This document shows positions 31,346 through 43,181 of a stretch of DNA of 64,000 nucleotides, piece after piece. Under the pieces are notes generated by a model that worked only from the letters and a program-made list of their open reading frames with translations, was not told the DNA's origin and searched no databases. The stretch covers positions 142,596 through 206,595 of the forward strand of contig NW_022985455.1 in NCBI RefSeq assembly GCF_010093595.1, given 5' to 3'. The stretch is from Mytilinidion resinicola (taxonomy: Eukaryota; Ascomycota; Dothideomycetes; Mytilinidiales; Mytilinidiaceae). The position numbers were made by a program, and so were the translations under genes. Positions within the stretch are counted from its first letter, which is position 1; each line of letters begins with the position of its first letter.

Positions 31346-31500
31346 GTCGAAATGTTTTGCGTACCTGCATAAGCTCTACACTTAAAAGAACAAGAAGGTG
31401 AGTCGACAAAACGTACTTGATTGAAAGTTTGCAGGATTTGTGACCCGCCAGATGACCGGACGACGATGAAAGGTATTTGGAATATTTGATGGGTCGGTAC

Positions 31501-32503
31501 TTGGAACGGAGGACGGAGTTAGACTTCGATGTTCGGGGTGCAACAGCTATACCTTATAACTCCTGAAGTGGCACGTGAGTGGGTGAAGAGTGCAGTAGTG
31601 GGCCCCAGGCTCCCTGATAAACGCCGAGGGCGGCGCAGCGCGCTAGAATAGAATAGTTCTAACTCCGCCAAGGCTACCGGTCCATTTACCCGCAACGTTC
31701 ACCTGCAGGATACTTATTTCGATTATCTCGACGCATCCAACTGTGCTTATACCTAATCGTCTCAAAGGCTATACCAAAAAGACCATTACCCCAGCGCTAG
31801 GCAAGCTCCTACGCGCCCACGAACTGCAGGTCCTTAGCGGGCGAGACGCCCTGCTAATTGTGTTAAAAAAAATGGCAGCACAGATGGAAACTACTGGCCA
31901 GCAGTGCCTTTCCGTCTGCTTCTTCGCCGCCATCAGATTGTTATTAGCATACCGGCATTGTCCGCGCGTATTGCGGCACGGCAGGGCGAGCATCACATCT
32001 CAACCTGCGCCAGATCGGTTATTAGCAATATCCAGAGAAACACGGCGCGTACTACGGCACAGCTATCACGTTTCATGCTCCGGCCATGGTGGCATCACGT
32101 CTTCTTCGCATGAGCCTTGCTAACTCATCAGAGAGAAGTGCTGCGCGTGCTAAAACAGCCACCCAACACCGCCATGAAGTATGAGCAGGTGTAGATGTTG
32201 GATTACTCTTAGTACACTAGCACGTCAGAATGGTGAACATAAAATTCCCTGGGGCATTACTGATATAAAAGAGCGTTTATAAACTTAACTTTGTGCTTTC
32301 TATAGCAAACAACAGTGCTACTTGCCAGTCTTAGCCTCGTTTCCATTATCTTTCAATCGCTATTAGCCATCAACGTGGTTTATACTCGATTTACCGAGTC
32401 AAATTTCGACTTTTCTTTTCATTTTCAGCCCTCTGCCGTCATCCTAGTTATCTCAAAGATACATCTCTATACGCCTGCGGTATGTCTCTATACGTATAGC
32501 AAG
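31501..32503. other. Intergenic, no gene seen
   Basis: About 1 kb. Frames at 31743-32123 carry no domain and overlap on both strands. No element ends were recognised. Confidence 0.4.
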
Positions 32504-33399
32504 ATGACAGCGTAAGCAGTTCTGCCTTCTTGACGCTTCTACAGCTTGTCTCACTGATGTCCAGAACCCCTCCCAACCTACCGCTAGTTCCTGGCATCCC
32601 TGGAATAATACATTTCTGGGATGCCAATACTATGTCCTATACCCTCATCGCAAGATTGGGTTCCTTAGGGCCCACCTATACTTTAGAGGATATCGTGACC
32701 CTTACGTGGGCTGCCATCTGTCAGCGCTATTTCTCAGACTTGAGCTTTACGCCTACAGGCTTAAGATGGACCGTGGCACGAGAGCAATACAGGGACCCTG
32801 GTACGGTCATTTCGGAAACTAAACTAGATGTCGTCGTGATCAAGCTCACTCCATCTCAACAACTAAGGCAGCAGCCACCTGCTCTGAACATGATTGCTTA
32901 ACCACCACCGGTCGTGCAGGATATCTATCGAGACTACGTTTGGATTGAATGCAAAGCCCCGAGTTACGACACGCCTGGTGGTTGGCATACACTCGCAGAT
33001 TAGACAGTGACGCGCCTGACCGCCGCACATCCGACTCGAGAGGTGTTCGTAATTCTTGCCATCGACTTGAAATGCGTTTGGCTTATGTGGGACCCCAATA
33101 ACACGATACCACCCCGTCGGCGTCTCTTTATCCGTCTCAGCAACCCCGCCATGACGGTCTACTGGGTTGATCCGCGCCTTAAGCCCTTGACGGCGTACCC
33201 CTGGTTTGATTTTACCACTGGCGAACTCAGAGTTGCGCACGCGGCGACTCTCGATTGCTGGTCGAGAACGACGTTGCCTGTAACCGGTCAAGTTGTTCTC
33301 CAGAACGGGATAGTCTTGAGTGCTATTGAGCAGTTCCTTCACTGGGTTTCAACCGTTCCTAATCTTATGGGGTTAAATAATGGCAATTGGTCTGTTTAA
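32504..33399 (+). pseudogene. Conserved fungal hypothetical gene with two in-frame stops
   Basis: A continuous plus-strand frame reads PPNLPLVPGIPGIIHFWDAN, then RDYVWIECKAPSYDTPGGWH, RLTAAHPTREVFVILAIDLK, PWFDFTTGELRVAHAATLDC and VVLQNGIVLSAIEQFL. It resembles a family of unnamed fungal proteins with a WIECKAPSxDTPGGW block. TAA at 32899-32901 and TAG at 33001-33003 interrupt it in frame. Both would be explained by CAA or CAG (Gln) changed by C to T. The TAA might instead lie inside an intron ending at 32920; the TAG has no such escape. The start is either ATG 32557, or ATG 32504 with an 8-nt first exon. Confidence 0.55.
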
Positions 33400-34559
33400 G
33401 GAATATCGAGCGTAGCACGGCAGAGTTAACTTGCAAATTAGAGCGGAACCGATTTGTATGAAGAGGAATAAGGCGCTAAGCGCGAGGACTTTCAGTTGTT
33501 TTTAGTCTTTTTGTACTTAAGTTGTGTTATGATCTTTAGATTCCGTATTATCGCTACAAAGATGTCTTTGAAGATATAGAATAAGGGATTTCCCCTGCGT
33601 TAGGACATCGATTTGTGTTGGGGCTGAAAGGTAGATAATGATCGCTCCGTTCATCCAATGGACATTGCAGTGGTTCTGGGGTTATTAAAAGGCGACGAGG
33701 TGCAACAACTAGGCTGAGTGGCAGCATTATTGCAATAACATCAGCCGGTCGTTGCGCTTCAGGTCTTAAACTTTGGGAGCTGCTTCTCAGAAGAGCACTA
33801 AGAAGCAGCACCTAAAGCGTTCGAACGAACTAAGTTGTAATGGTGGAATGCGACCGCAAAAGGTCCTGGTGTACCGCCCTCACAGACTTGTTATGTTGTA
33901 GAGCTCTGGCTTATTATGATGAGCAGAAGGCTCGTTATATAGCTATGGAGAAGGAGAGGGCCACCCCCTTGGGGGCTAATGGAACGTTCTACCGGAGCGG
34001 CCGAGGAGGACAAGCTATTAGAAAGCCACGAAGCTAACTTCCTGGAGTTTATTTTTCTAACCGAGCTACAGTGCAGAACTGTTGGTGTAGCGAACTGACA
34101 AAACTGCAACCATGAGCCCTTAAGCCCTCGGAGAGAAATGGTCTTACGTGCCGCAGTTGTTATGTGAAACCTTTATAAAATTGTTATAAAATTGTGCACG
34201 TGAGGCAGATTCTTCTCCGAGGGTCTAGAGTCAACTGAGATAAGAGCATATAGAGCAGGCGGGATATGTTCACGTGATTACACTACATATTGTTGTGCTA
34301 CGTCCCAGCCGCATCTCCTACTTCTTCGTTCGCGCCTCCTACCTCTACTTGGTCCTGTGGTTCTCCTTCCTGCTTGTTCATAGCATTGGCCTATAATTGG
34401 ATATGGAAAGAGAAGAGGGCGCATTCTTAGCTCTCGACTGAAAGCCCGCCTACTCTTCTCCTATATGTAAAGTTTATTCACATCTTTAAGGCCCTTCTTG
34501 TACCTCTCTGCATCTAGTCTATAAAACTGCAACACCCGCGTCGGATGACAGTTTTCTAA
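33400..34559. other. Gene-poor region
   Basis: No supported gene. A 65-residue ATG frame at 33840-34037 has no recognised domain. Confidence 0.4.
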
Positions 34560-34760
34560 GAACATGATCGTATTGATATGTCACCGTCTTAAGATTAGTT
34601 CTATATTAAGAATATAACCGTCTTAGGGAGAGACTGTCTTAAGAGTGTGACTCTCTGGAGAACGTCCTCATCTTAAGATACTACCGTTTTAAGACCATGA
34701 TTTTCTTAAGAACATTCGGTCTTAAGAACGTGCCCTTAGGAACGTGACTGTTAGCAGAAT
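34560..34760. repeat. Degenerate CTTAAGA-rich repeat
   Basis: At least seven imperfect copies of (A/G)TCTTAAGA.. with spacing near 20-30 bp, for example CCGTCTTAAGATTAG, GACTGTCTTAAGAGTGTGAC, CGGTCTTAAGAACGTG. The core CTTAAG is palindromic, so inverted pairings are also possible. It looks like a decayed tandem array. Confidence 0.55.
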
Positions 34761-35601
34761 AGCCCGGAACGTATCGTAGAGCAAGTTTACTCGAGACTTA
34801 AGATCTAGAAATTAGAACCTGCTACGTCTACGGGCCTTCCAAGACAGGGTACGGATCCCTATCCTTGTCGAATAGAGAACCCAAAATTAGGGCCTCAGTC
34901 TCGGCTCAGAATGCGCTCACCCCAGAACAGCCACAGCTCAGGCTGGAGCATGAGCAGCTCAGCTCCCTGAGCGGAAAAGGAAATTGCTTGGGTGCACATT
35001 GGGATATTGTACTACCTGTTATGGAAATGTTGCCGGTCCTTGGTTTTCAGCAGTGCAACTTCGCAAGGTGCACTGTTGAGTCCGCCTGTCATGTCACGTG
35101 GACTTTCTCCCATGCGCTAGCAACTCGACCACTTGCGAAGTTCGCTCAATTATTATCCGGCCCATCACTAGTCGACGTCGCTCTGCGACTCACAACCTGC
35201 TCGCGCAGTTGCCACTGTTGAAGGACCTAGAACGCAGTTGTACCGACCGAATCTTTAGACTGTAGCTGGGAAAACCTAGTTTTATTCTCGATCGACACAT
35301 CCCCTTCCATATCAAGTGTCGTCGTGCCATTGTCTCCCGTTACGGTTCACCACCGTATTGCCTGTAGAAATCCTGGCCGGTCCCTCACGCGGGCAAGGGC
35401 CGGAATGAAAGGATCGTACGGACTGGAGGATTGTGAGAGTGGGAGGATTGCGAGAGGATTGTGCAAACGGGAGGATCCTATGGAAAATCTAGAGGTGTAG
35501 CAGAGCAGACTTATAAGACAGTACCGTAAGTATCGAGGGCATATTGTTTGCCAGTGCGTCTTGTTGTCCAAGTCGAGCTAGCAGAAATTGCATTTAAAAA
35601 A
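34761..35601. other. Gene-poor region
   Basis: About 840 bp. A 118-residue frame at 34865 starts without ATG and shows no domain. GGAGGATTGTGAGAGTGGGA and related GGAGGATT words recur near 35425-35475. Confidence 0.4.
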
Positions 35602-36213
35602 GGGGAGGGATATTAGCACACCCCCTAATCACTCCGCGCATACCCCCTAAATCACTCCACGCACACCCTCCCCTCTTGGCGCTTCACCACCTTCTAATTG
35701 GCTCGGAGCAGCGCGGAGCTTCCTCCGGGCATTCACCTTTACATCTCTCTGCACGTGATGCTACACGCGAGGCCATAGGTGAGCTCGTACGTGAGCTTGT
35801 ACGTGAGCTCGTATATAAGCTTGTACGTGAGCTCGTACGTGAGGCTATACATAAGGCTATACGAATCGGCATAGCTATACAGCCTCTCCGTTCCACGGCG
35901 CATTCTTTCCGATTCGTGTGGCCTTACATATGAGCTCACGTACGGCTGTATATACGGCTGCACGAATTGGAAAGAATGCACTGTAAAATAGAGAGGCTGT
36001 ATAGCCATGCCGATTTGTATAGCCTTACGTATGAGCTCACGTACGCCTAAGTGAATAAGAAAGGCTACACGTGCAAATACACGTGAGAATAGAGCTCCGG
36101 ACGAAGCTCCGAGCCGCTCCAGCCAATCAGAAGATCAGACGAGAGAGGGGGTGTGCGGAGTGCAAAAGGGGGTGTGCGCGGAGTGATTAGGGGGTGTGTC
36201 AATATCCCTCCCC
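35602..36213. mobile_element. 612-bp element with terminal inverted repeats
   Basis: Left end GGGGAGGGATATTAGCACAC continues CCCCTAATCACTCCGCGCA. The right end is its reverse complement, with TGCGCGGAGTGATTAGGGGG and then TCAATATCCCTCCCC. Inside, a second level of inverted symmetry pairs CGGCATAGCTATACAGCCTC with GAGGCTGTATAGCCATGCCG. Short open frames inside are by-products of the repeats. No transposase is present, so it is non-autonomous. A similar border (CACACCCCCT units, then GCTTCACCAC) starts at 63.9 kb. Confidence 0.8.
35779..35862. repeat. 12-bp minisatellite inside the 612-bp element
   Basis: Seven contiguous 12-bp units: GTGAGCTCGTAC, GTGAGCTTGTAC, GTGAGCTCGTAT, ATAAGCTTGTAC, GTGAGCTCGTAC, GTGAGGCTATAC, ATAAGGCTATAC. 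Related single units in the opposite orientation occur at 35925-35945 and 36028-36046 (TATGAGCTCACGTACG), forming large stem structures. Confidence 0.85.
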
Positions 36214-36225
36214 AATATAAAATAA

Positions 36226-36246
36226 GTATATATATATATAATTATA
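36226..36246. repeat. TA dinucleotide repeat
   Basis: A short (TA)n tract immediately right of the 612-bp element. Confidence 0.7.
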
Positions 36247-36450
36247 TAGCTGTTTTAGAGTCATGCAGATCAGATCACATCGTTCTATATTATGAAGGAA
36301 CTACACTTTTCCACAGGTCGCGTAACCCTCTTCCATCACCGTTTACTCCGCATCAAGATTAGCTCAACTCTCACCCTGCCTTCCAATATTGCTTCCCCAC
36401 AGTTGACAAGAGGCCCCTGTATGCCATCCCTGCCCTGTTGGCAGAAATCC

Positions 36451-37366
36451 TCAATCAAGAGTGGAGAGAGTATATCTTCTAGCAAAACGCTGGCCAATGG
36501 TACGATTCGCGTTGGTGCCTGCCATCTGAACAGGTACGCATCCTCCGAATGGCCCAGCACGCGCGGGATTTTGACATCGTACCATGCAGACGTTGCTCTG
36601 ACCTGCCACGGTACCAGTACATTTTTGATTGGCAGCGACTGCTGCAGTGAGAGGCTGTCATAACCCATTAGCAAGAGAACTACTCGTAAGGGCTATTTGG
36701 GCGGTCCTACGAAGTCTGTAGTTGCGCCGTCTTTGTCACGACCTTTTTTCCCTGGCACGTTGGCCGTCACTTGCATTGATTCCCACTGAGTTCCGGTACC
36801 AGTGGCGTCGATCATGCATGTATAGGGACCAGCCCCATCCGCGTTGACTTGATGCAATGTCATTTGGACCTGCGTAGAGTCAGTTTGTTTTTGTCCTCGG
36901 CGAAAAGCTGTTGTATAAAGGAGGGAGAGGGAAGGAGAGTAGACTGACCTCTCCTCCAGGTGTGATCTGCGGTAGCGTGCCACCAGATGTCGCAAGAACC
37001 TGTGCGGTTCCAGACTCAGGGTTGTTGTCTCCAGCCTATGGCCATCGTCATCAGCGTGAGAAGATAGTTTCAGCAGAGGCAAAACTTACTCCCAAGGTTT
37101 CTCCACAAGCGTCCTCCGCGTCTCCTTGAAAGCGAGTTGTATCCTGTTGAAACGGGTTGCGCCTTGTGCCGTCTCTTGGAGTTGAGGCGTCAACTGGCTA
37201 GGGTTAGCTAAACTGTATCTCATATCAAAGGGGAACGAAGCTTACTTCCGAGGGCAGTTCCATTCCCTCCCGCATCCCCAATAGCTTTTATGATAGCACC
37301 ATGGCCGGCAACTAATTGGCCAGTGACTAAAAGAACGGCAGTCAGGAGAGATGATGACAGAAGCAT
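36451..37366 (-). CDS. Gas1/MAS1-like appressorial secreted protein (Egh16 family), 224 aa
   Basis: Five exons: 37366-37246, 37193-37090, 37035-36949, 36869-36711 and 36654-36451, all phases consistent. A signal peptide (MLLSSSLLTAVLLVTGQLVA) is followed by GHGAIIKAIGDAGGNGTALG, STPRDGTRRNPFQQDTTRFQ, DACGETLGAGDNN, GGTLPQITPGGEVQMTLHQV, NADGAGPYTCMIDATGTGTQ and a cysteine-rich end (CTGTVAGQSNVCMVRCQNPA, then RAGPFGGCVPVQ). This is the full layout of the Gas1/MAS1-Egh16 family, first known as proteins expressed in appressoria of plant-infecting fungi. A read-through of the fourth donor gives a truncated GPPK end, so the last exon is easy to miss. Localisation is extracellular or wall. Confidence 0.9.
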
Positions 37367-39370
37367 TCTGAACCAGCAGATATCGAATTCAAAGACGGTT
37401 GAGAGATTAAGACGAGAGTATGAAGAAGATAAGATGATCAGTAGTGTAGTGGCTAAAAATGAGGGCAGCGTTCGGATAGTTATATATCAGCCTAGAGTCA
37501 CGAAATACGATATCTCAGCCAAATTCTCTCACGCTCTCACGCATGCCATTCCTATTAGGCTCACTCGTTTCGGCCAAGGAGCATCATGTATGTTCCCCTG
37601 GTGCCTGAGTTTGGCATTCTTACATACAGGCCTCACATTGGCCTCCCTCAGCTACCCAAAGAGCATACTTTTTAACGGCTTCCGGATTGGGAAGAGTACT
37701 GAGGGGGTGGGTCAATCTTTGGACAGATCTTGGCGAAGGTAAGACATCAAGGTCGAGACCGAGGCAGTGCAAACCGTTTCATGAAGCAGCTCCCACCATT
37801 CACGAGTCCAGGAAAGCAGCAACGAAACCCAGGATAACGAGATTGGGAATAGAGAGAAACAAGTTGAAACCGGATTTTTAACTTCAGTTCGTTTGATGGT
37901 GTGGAGGGGGGCTCTCGGCAAAGCTGTGGTGCAGGTGGTTGAAGCGGAGAGCCGAAGGCTTGCTCTCACTGAAGCTGGAAGGTAGAAGATCAAGCAGTGC
38001 AGATCACAAAGCTTGGTGATTCTTGAAAAAGGATGGGCTTCCGGATTATGACACCGTGTCATGAAACGGGAACACCGGGAATACGGGGAGAAACTGCAGT
38101 TGTCCGATAATCTAGCGAAAACCTGGCAGTTATCACCTATCTAAGTACGAGAAATACGAGAAGCCTGCTCGAAGTTTTCAATGGAACCGAGAAAGTGGTT
38201 TGAGATGATGGTTGCGCTGTATTACTCCTTTCCTGTGCACGGTTGCGACTTTAGTGAAGCAAATACTACGGAATAATGTAGTTCTAGATTACACAAAGGC
38301 TGCTCAACTGTGCATAGGGATGTAAGCTGCTATGTCTTGGCTTCTTGAGTGAGTTCAATTTCGACCTCGCTTTGACACGTCGACTGGCAGAGAGGAGATC
38401 ACTGAGAGCTGTTTCGATACTCCTTTCCATTGTTTGATATTGTCGCACACCGGTTTCAACTCCAGGGAGTCCCAATGTTGATCCGGCTCCATAGGCGCTT
38501 CAAGAGCAAGCAGGAGACACTCGATGTCCGTACGGTTTTGGTCGAGGGGTTGCGGTACTCTTCGTGGAAGATAGGGTGGAGTCGTTGTTAGATGGATTGG
38601 TAGATGGAGGAGGTAGAAACCACTAGGCTTCAGATGAACATGACTAGTCTAATCGGGAAAGGCGTGCCTCGGCCCTGACAACTCACCACCGCAACTCCAA
38701 TGTCTCGTCTCTCTCGTCAGCGAATGCTCTTTATGAAGTATATACCCAACTCTTTTCGTGCTCGTCAACATCCTCCTTGAAATCGCCGCCACAATCAGTT
38801 TGGTTCTTTGAACATCGCTCCTAGCGCCTGCATTAGATCCAATGTACCTCCACTCCAACAGCGTTCTCCTGCATTTGCTTTGCGGATACGTATGATTTGC
38901 GGGTTTCGTAGAAGGGACACCATATACCATAAACAGCTCACTCGTTACTAGAGTAGATGATGCCCTCGTCTGCTAGGTTTGACGTGGCATCAGACGGACC
39001 CTCGTGTTCTCTTGCTACTCTTTGCAATACCTCTAACAGCTTTGACGATCACTTCACGGAAGGGAAACTCGTTCAAGGTCAGGCGACGAGAGGGACGTGA
39101 CCATTGAGCGGTGGCCCAGATAGGCATATCTATATTGTAGGTAGGGAGTGGACACGGACCGTTCTAGAAGGTGGTACCTCGGCGGGGTATCTGGAAAGAT
39201 AGCACTGTCCTCACTTATACCTCGTGATCTAAATTTCACTTCACTTGAAAATTCTAATCTCTCTTACCAACATACATCGCTCGCTTGCTTCGTGCTAGTT
39301 CCGCGTGCTTTCATCCTGAACCAAGACACTCTTCAGGTTCACTTTTTAGGCTATTCGGCCAGCAGCAAAG
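37367..39370. other. 2-kb divergent intergenic region
   Basis: Lies between the Gas1-like gene (minus) and the peptide transporter (plus). Several short frames exist without domains. It must contain both promoters. Confidence 0.45.
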
Positions 39371-42141
39371 ATGGCGCCTAGTCTCTCAAGCATCGAGCTC
39401 AATGACGGAGGACCCGCCGCTACCCACAGCGAAGGAGATAAGATGACTATGGCTGCGAATACCACCAAAGTCTATGAAAAGGAAGACGCTTCACCTCCTG
39501 ATGTTGATGTTGAAGAGCTACGAGCTACTCAAAGATCTCACCGATGGGATCCCAACCTGCCGCAAGAGAAGGCCAACGAGATTCTAGACGACACCAAGAC
39601 CGGCAACTTGGACACGATTGACTCTCTTGTAGAGGCATTGGAAGAGAATTCACCCTATAACGAAGTAAGAGCCGCAGTCCGCAATACGGACGGAGAAGAA
39701 GTTGCCAACACAGTCCGTGCCTGGATACTGGGTATGCTGTTCGTTACTATATGCAGTGGGCTCAATATGCTCTTGAGCATGCGGAGTCCAGCAATATCTT
39801 TCCCATCCGTCGTAGTGCAGCTTCTGGTATTTCCGTTGGGCTGCTTTTGGGCCAAAATAGTCTCTACTAAGGCTTTCACTATTTTTGGTCTGAAATGGAC
39901 CTTCAATACTGGACCTTTCACAATCAAAGAGCATACTGTTATCACAGTAAGAAAACCCGTCATCTTAAAGTATCTCTTGGCTAACTTTCCATAAGCTCAT
40001 GGCGAAGTAGGTCATACTAGCTTTAGGAATGCATATTGAAATAACCGCCATCACCTAACCTACATATGTAGTGTCTCGATCTCGTATGCATATAGCACGG
40101 ATGCATTGCTTGCTCTTAAAGGAAAACGTTCGTACTCGTCAATATCATTGATTCATTGACATAAAGGTTCTAACGGGTTACAGCGTACTATAACCTCGAC
40201 ATGGGATGGGGCTTTCAACTGCTATTCACATTGAGCAGTCAACTCATTGGGATTGCTTTGGCAGGAATGTTCCGCCGATTTCTGGTTTACCCGTCAGCCA
40301 TGCTTTGGCCCAACCAATTTGCCAATTCCTCTCTATTCTACGCTCTTCACGACCAGAGCAAATCTGATCCAGCAACCACCAACGGCTGGTTGATTTCGCG
40401 ATACCGTTGGTTCGTTTATGTCGTTGCCGGGTCATTTGCCTACTACTGGTTTCCGGGTGTGCTCTGGCAAGGACTGTCTGTCTTCTCTTTCGTGACGTGG
40501 GTAAGTGCTTTGTGATGCAGTCTTTTGCTATCTAGACTTACTGACGGTGCTATTAGATACGACCCAATAACGTGGTTCAGAACCAGCTCTTCGGCGGGTT
40601 TACAGGTTTATCCTTAATCCCCCTTACTTTCGACTGGACGTAAGCAGCCAAGTTCTCTCTTCTGCAGTATTGAAGATACTGAGCGTGATTCTAGATATGT
40701 TTCGGCCTATTTGCTTGACCCTTTGCTTGCTCCGGCCCACTCCTTGGCGAACACACTAGTTGGACTGATAGTCTTCATAATTATCACCGCAATCGGAATA
40801 TCATATTCTGGAGCTCTCTACTCAGACTATCTTCCGATCAATACCTCCACGACCTTCGACAATACAGGAAGCACCTACAATGTGTCTCGGATTCTCGGTC
40901 CAAACTTCACATTCGATGCGGCCAAGTATAAGGACTACTCGCCGCTATTCCTAGCACCTACCTTTGCGATCAACTACGGACTTTCATTTGCAGCACTGAC
41001 AGCCGCCATAGTCCATACAATCCTCTTCCATCGCAAAGAGATATGGTACAGATTTCGAGCCGCCAAGAACCAAGAGCCAGATATCCACATGAAACTGATG
41101 TCGAAATATCAAGAAGCTCCGGACTGGTGGTATGGTGCTCTCTTCGTCCTCTCCCTGGCCTTGGGTCTCGCAACCGCACTAGGATATTCCTCGCAGCTAC
41201 CCTGGTGGGCTTTCTTCGTCGCTAATATCATCGCCCTGGTCTTCATCATTCCGACGTGCATGATCTTGGCGATCACCAATATTTCATTGGCCCTGAACGT
41301 TCTGTCCCCGTTCTTGGCAGGATACATGATCCCTGGGCGGCCCATCGGCGTAATGATCTTTAAGGTGTTTAGCACGATCACACTAGGACAGGCACAGACC
41401 TATTCCGGAGACTTGAAACTGGCTCATTACATGAAAGTCCCGCCTCGAGTCACGTTTTGGTGCCAGGTCGTGGCCAGCATCTGGGCCTGCTTCGTCCAGG
41501 TCGCCGTCATGAACTGGACACTAGGAGCAATCGACGGCGTGTGCACCCCAACGCAGTCCACCCACTTCACCTGCCCGAACGGGAAAACCTTCTTCTCTTC
41601 CTCCATTGTCTGGGGCGTGATCGGACCCAAGCGCATATTCGGTCCAGGCTCCATCTACTCAAAGATGCAGTGGTACTGGCTGCTCGGGGCCCTCCTCCCC
41701 GTCTTCTTTTACACCCTCATGAGACTGTTTCCAAGGTCCCGAGCACGCTTTCTCAATGCTCCAGTCATGCTCGGAGCTATGGCGTGGCTTCCTCCTGCTA
41801 CCCCTCTGAGTTTTGCGTCTTGGTCTATCATCGGCTTGATCTTTAATTACTGGATTCGGCGACGCTGGAATGGCTGGTGGTCCACTTACAACTATGTCAC
41901 GGCTGCGGCGCTTGATTCTGGCCTCATTATTTCCACGGTTGTCGTCTTCTTTGCTATTACGCTGCCGAATGTCAAGATCCCGGATTGGTGGGGAAATACT
42001 GCGGTGTTTGAGACTATGGTAATTCAACATGAATGGGCTTTTATTGATGAATATTGCTAACTTAGTTCATAGGACGCGACGAACGGGGCCATGCGGAAGG
42101 TGGTTGCCGATGGGGAGACGTTTGGGCCGGCAAAGTGGTGA
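39371..42141 (+). CDS. OPT-family oligopeptide transporter, 811 aa
   Basis: Seven exons: 39371-39946, 39996-40006 (11 nt), 40072-40127, 40184-40500, 40557-40639, 40695-42018 and 42073-42141. The tiny exon supplies LMA(N) and is required to keep frame into SISYAYSTDALLAL. A hydrophilic N-terminus (~120 residues) precedes about 14-16 membrane segments. Family hallmarks include NMLLSMRSPAISFPSVVVQL, MLWPNQFANSSLFYALHD, LAPTFAINYGLSFAA, YMIPGRPIGVMIFKVF and IFGPGSIYSKMQWYW. The C-terminus is ADGETFGPAKW. OPT proteins take up tetra- and pentapeptides or glutathione-like compounds with protons at the plasma membrane. The exact substrate is unknown. Confidence 0.93.
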
Positions 42142-42314
42142 TTTTTGGGAAGTGTGGTTGAGGAGTCCTCGTTCTATTAATGAAGCTAAAACCAAGCGCG
42201 AATCCAGAGCGTAACCCTCCCTCTGAGAGCCTCCCAGCGTCTGGCCAATTTGATCTCTTTATCAGGTATCATGCCCAATGCAACCAGAATTATCGCTAAG
42301 CCTAGAGCCCCTGC

Positions 42315-42999
42315 TTAGTCCAAATCTCTTAATCTAACTCCCGATTTCGGTAGTATTGTAGGCTGGCATATGAACTGTGTTACTTCGAGGTTCTTTTCCC
42401 GGGTTTTCGTCTCATCAGAGTGTGTGAGCCACATCATAAGACACACTGTAGGCCAAAAGCTGAACGATGCAGCTCCTACAAACTGGTGTATGTCCAGATA
42501 GCCGTCCCTCTCTTGAGACTTCTGCCTCTCTGAAAGTAACATACCAAATGAATAGCCCAAACTCATTTCGTTCAACAGAGTAAGATACAGCCACGAAAGT
42601 AAGGCGCTTTGCGAACAGGCTAAAACCCAGAGATCGTGTAGTGCAAGTACAAGAAAACTCAGGTGCAGTGCAGTACCTAGCAGTCCCTAGCAGTCGATCT
42701 TGAGAACGTATGGACTCTACGCCTGTAATCTCTCGTGATATAGGCCTTCGAACTGCCCAAGTGGTAACCAGCGATATCGCCATAACCAGCACACTTGACG
42801 GCGCTGCGGAAGAGGCTCCGAAGTTGTGATGATAGTCGCGAGACATAAGATCGAACATGGCGAATAAAGGGTAGCCTACTAGCCCTATAGCACTCGTATT
42901 TCGCCACACAGGCCTATGAGTATGTCGCTCACTACTGTCTGATTGGGGTAATGATTGGGGCATGGACGAGGTATTCCAGATATCTTTCAACAGCGCCAT
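42315..42999 (-). CDS. Uncharacterised membrane-like frames, possibly one disrupted gene
   Basis: An ATG frame from 42999 (MALLKDIWNTSSMPQSLPQS, then hydrophobic PSSVLVMAISLVTTWAV) and a second frame from about 42690 to 42315 (LHLSFLVLALHDLWVLACSQ, SALLSWLYLTLL, FVGAASFSFWPTVCLMMWL) both look like membrane protein. A splice that joins them was not found: the best acceptor (CTGCTAG before 42687) would need a donor only 35 bp away. It may be a real gene with an unusual intron or a decayed one. Family unknown. Confidence 0.3.
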
Positions 43000-43100
43000 C
43001 ACGGCAGTCAGAAGCCATGCCTAATATACGCCGGGACTCAGGTTGCAGCACTACAACCTAGGATCAACAACTCATATGCCAGAAAGCTACTCTCCGAACA

Positions 43101-43181
43101 TCAGCTGTAGAGAACCCAGCTGAAATCTCAGCTGTAGAGAACCGAGCTGAAGCCTCAGCTGTGCAGGGCTCATCTGAACTT
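43101..43181 (+). repeat. 27-bp tandem repeat, three units
   Basis: Units TCAGCTGTAGAGAACCCAGC.., TCAGCTGTAGAGAACCGAGC.. and TCAGCTGTGCAGGGCTCATC.. have period 27. One frame reads SAVENPAEI three times with variation and stays open to 43220, hinting at a former coding tail, but no gene is attached. Confidence 0.65.

Noticed and set aside
34865..35221. 118-residue plus frame
   Set aside because: Starts without ATG and shows no conserved feature.
35779..35862. CRISPR-like array
   Set aside because: Units are contiguous without spacers, in a eukaryotic genome.
35676..35933. Protein with repeated RELVREL pattern
   Set aside because: It is a by-product of the 12-bp repeat inside the TIR element.
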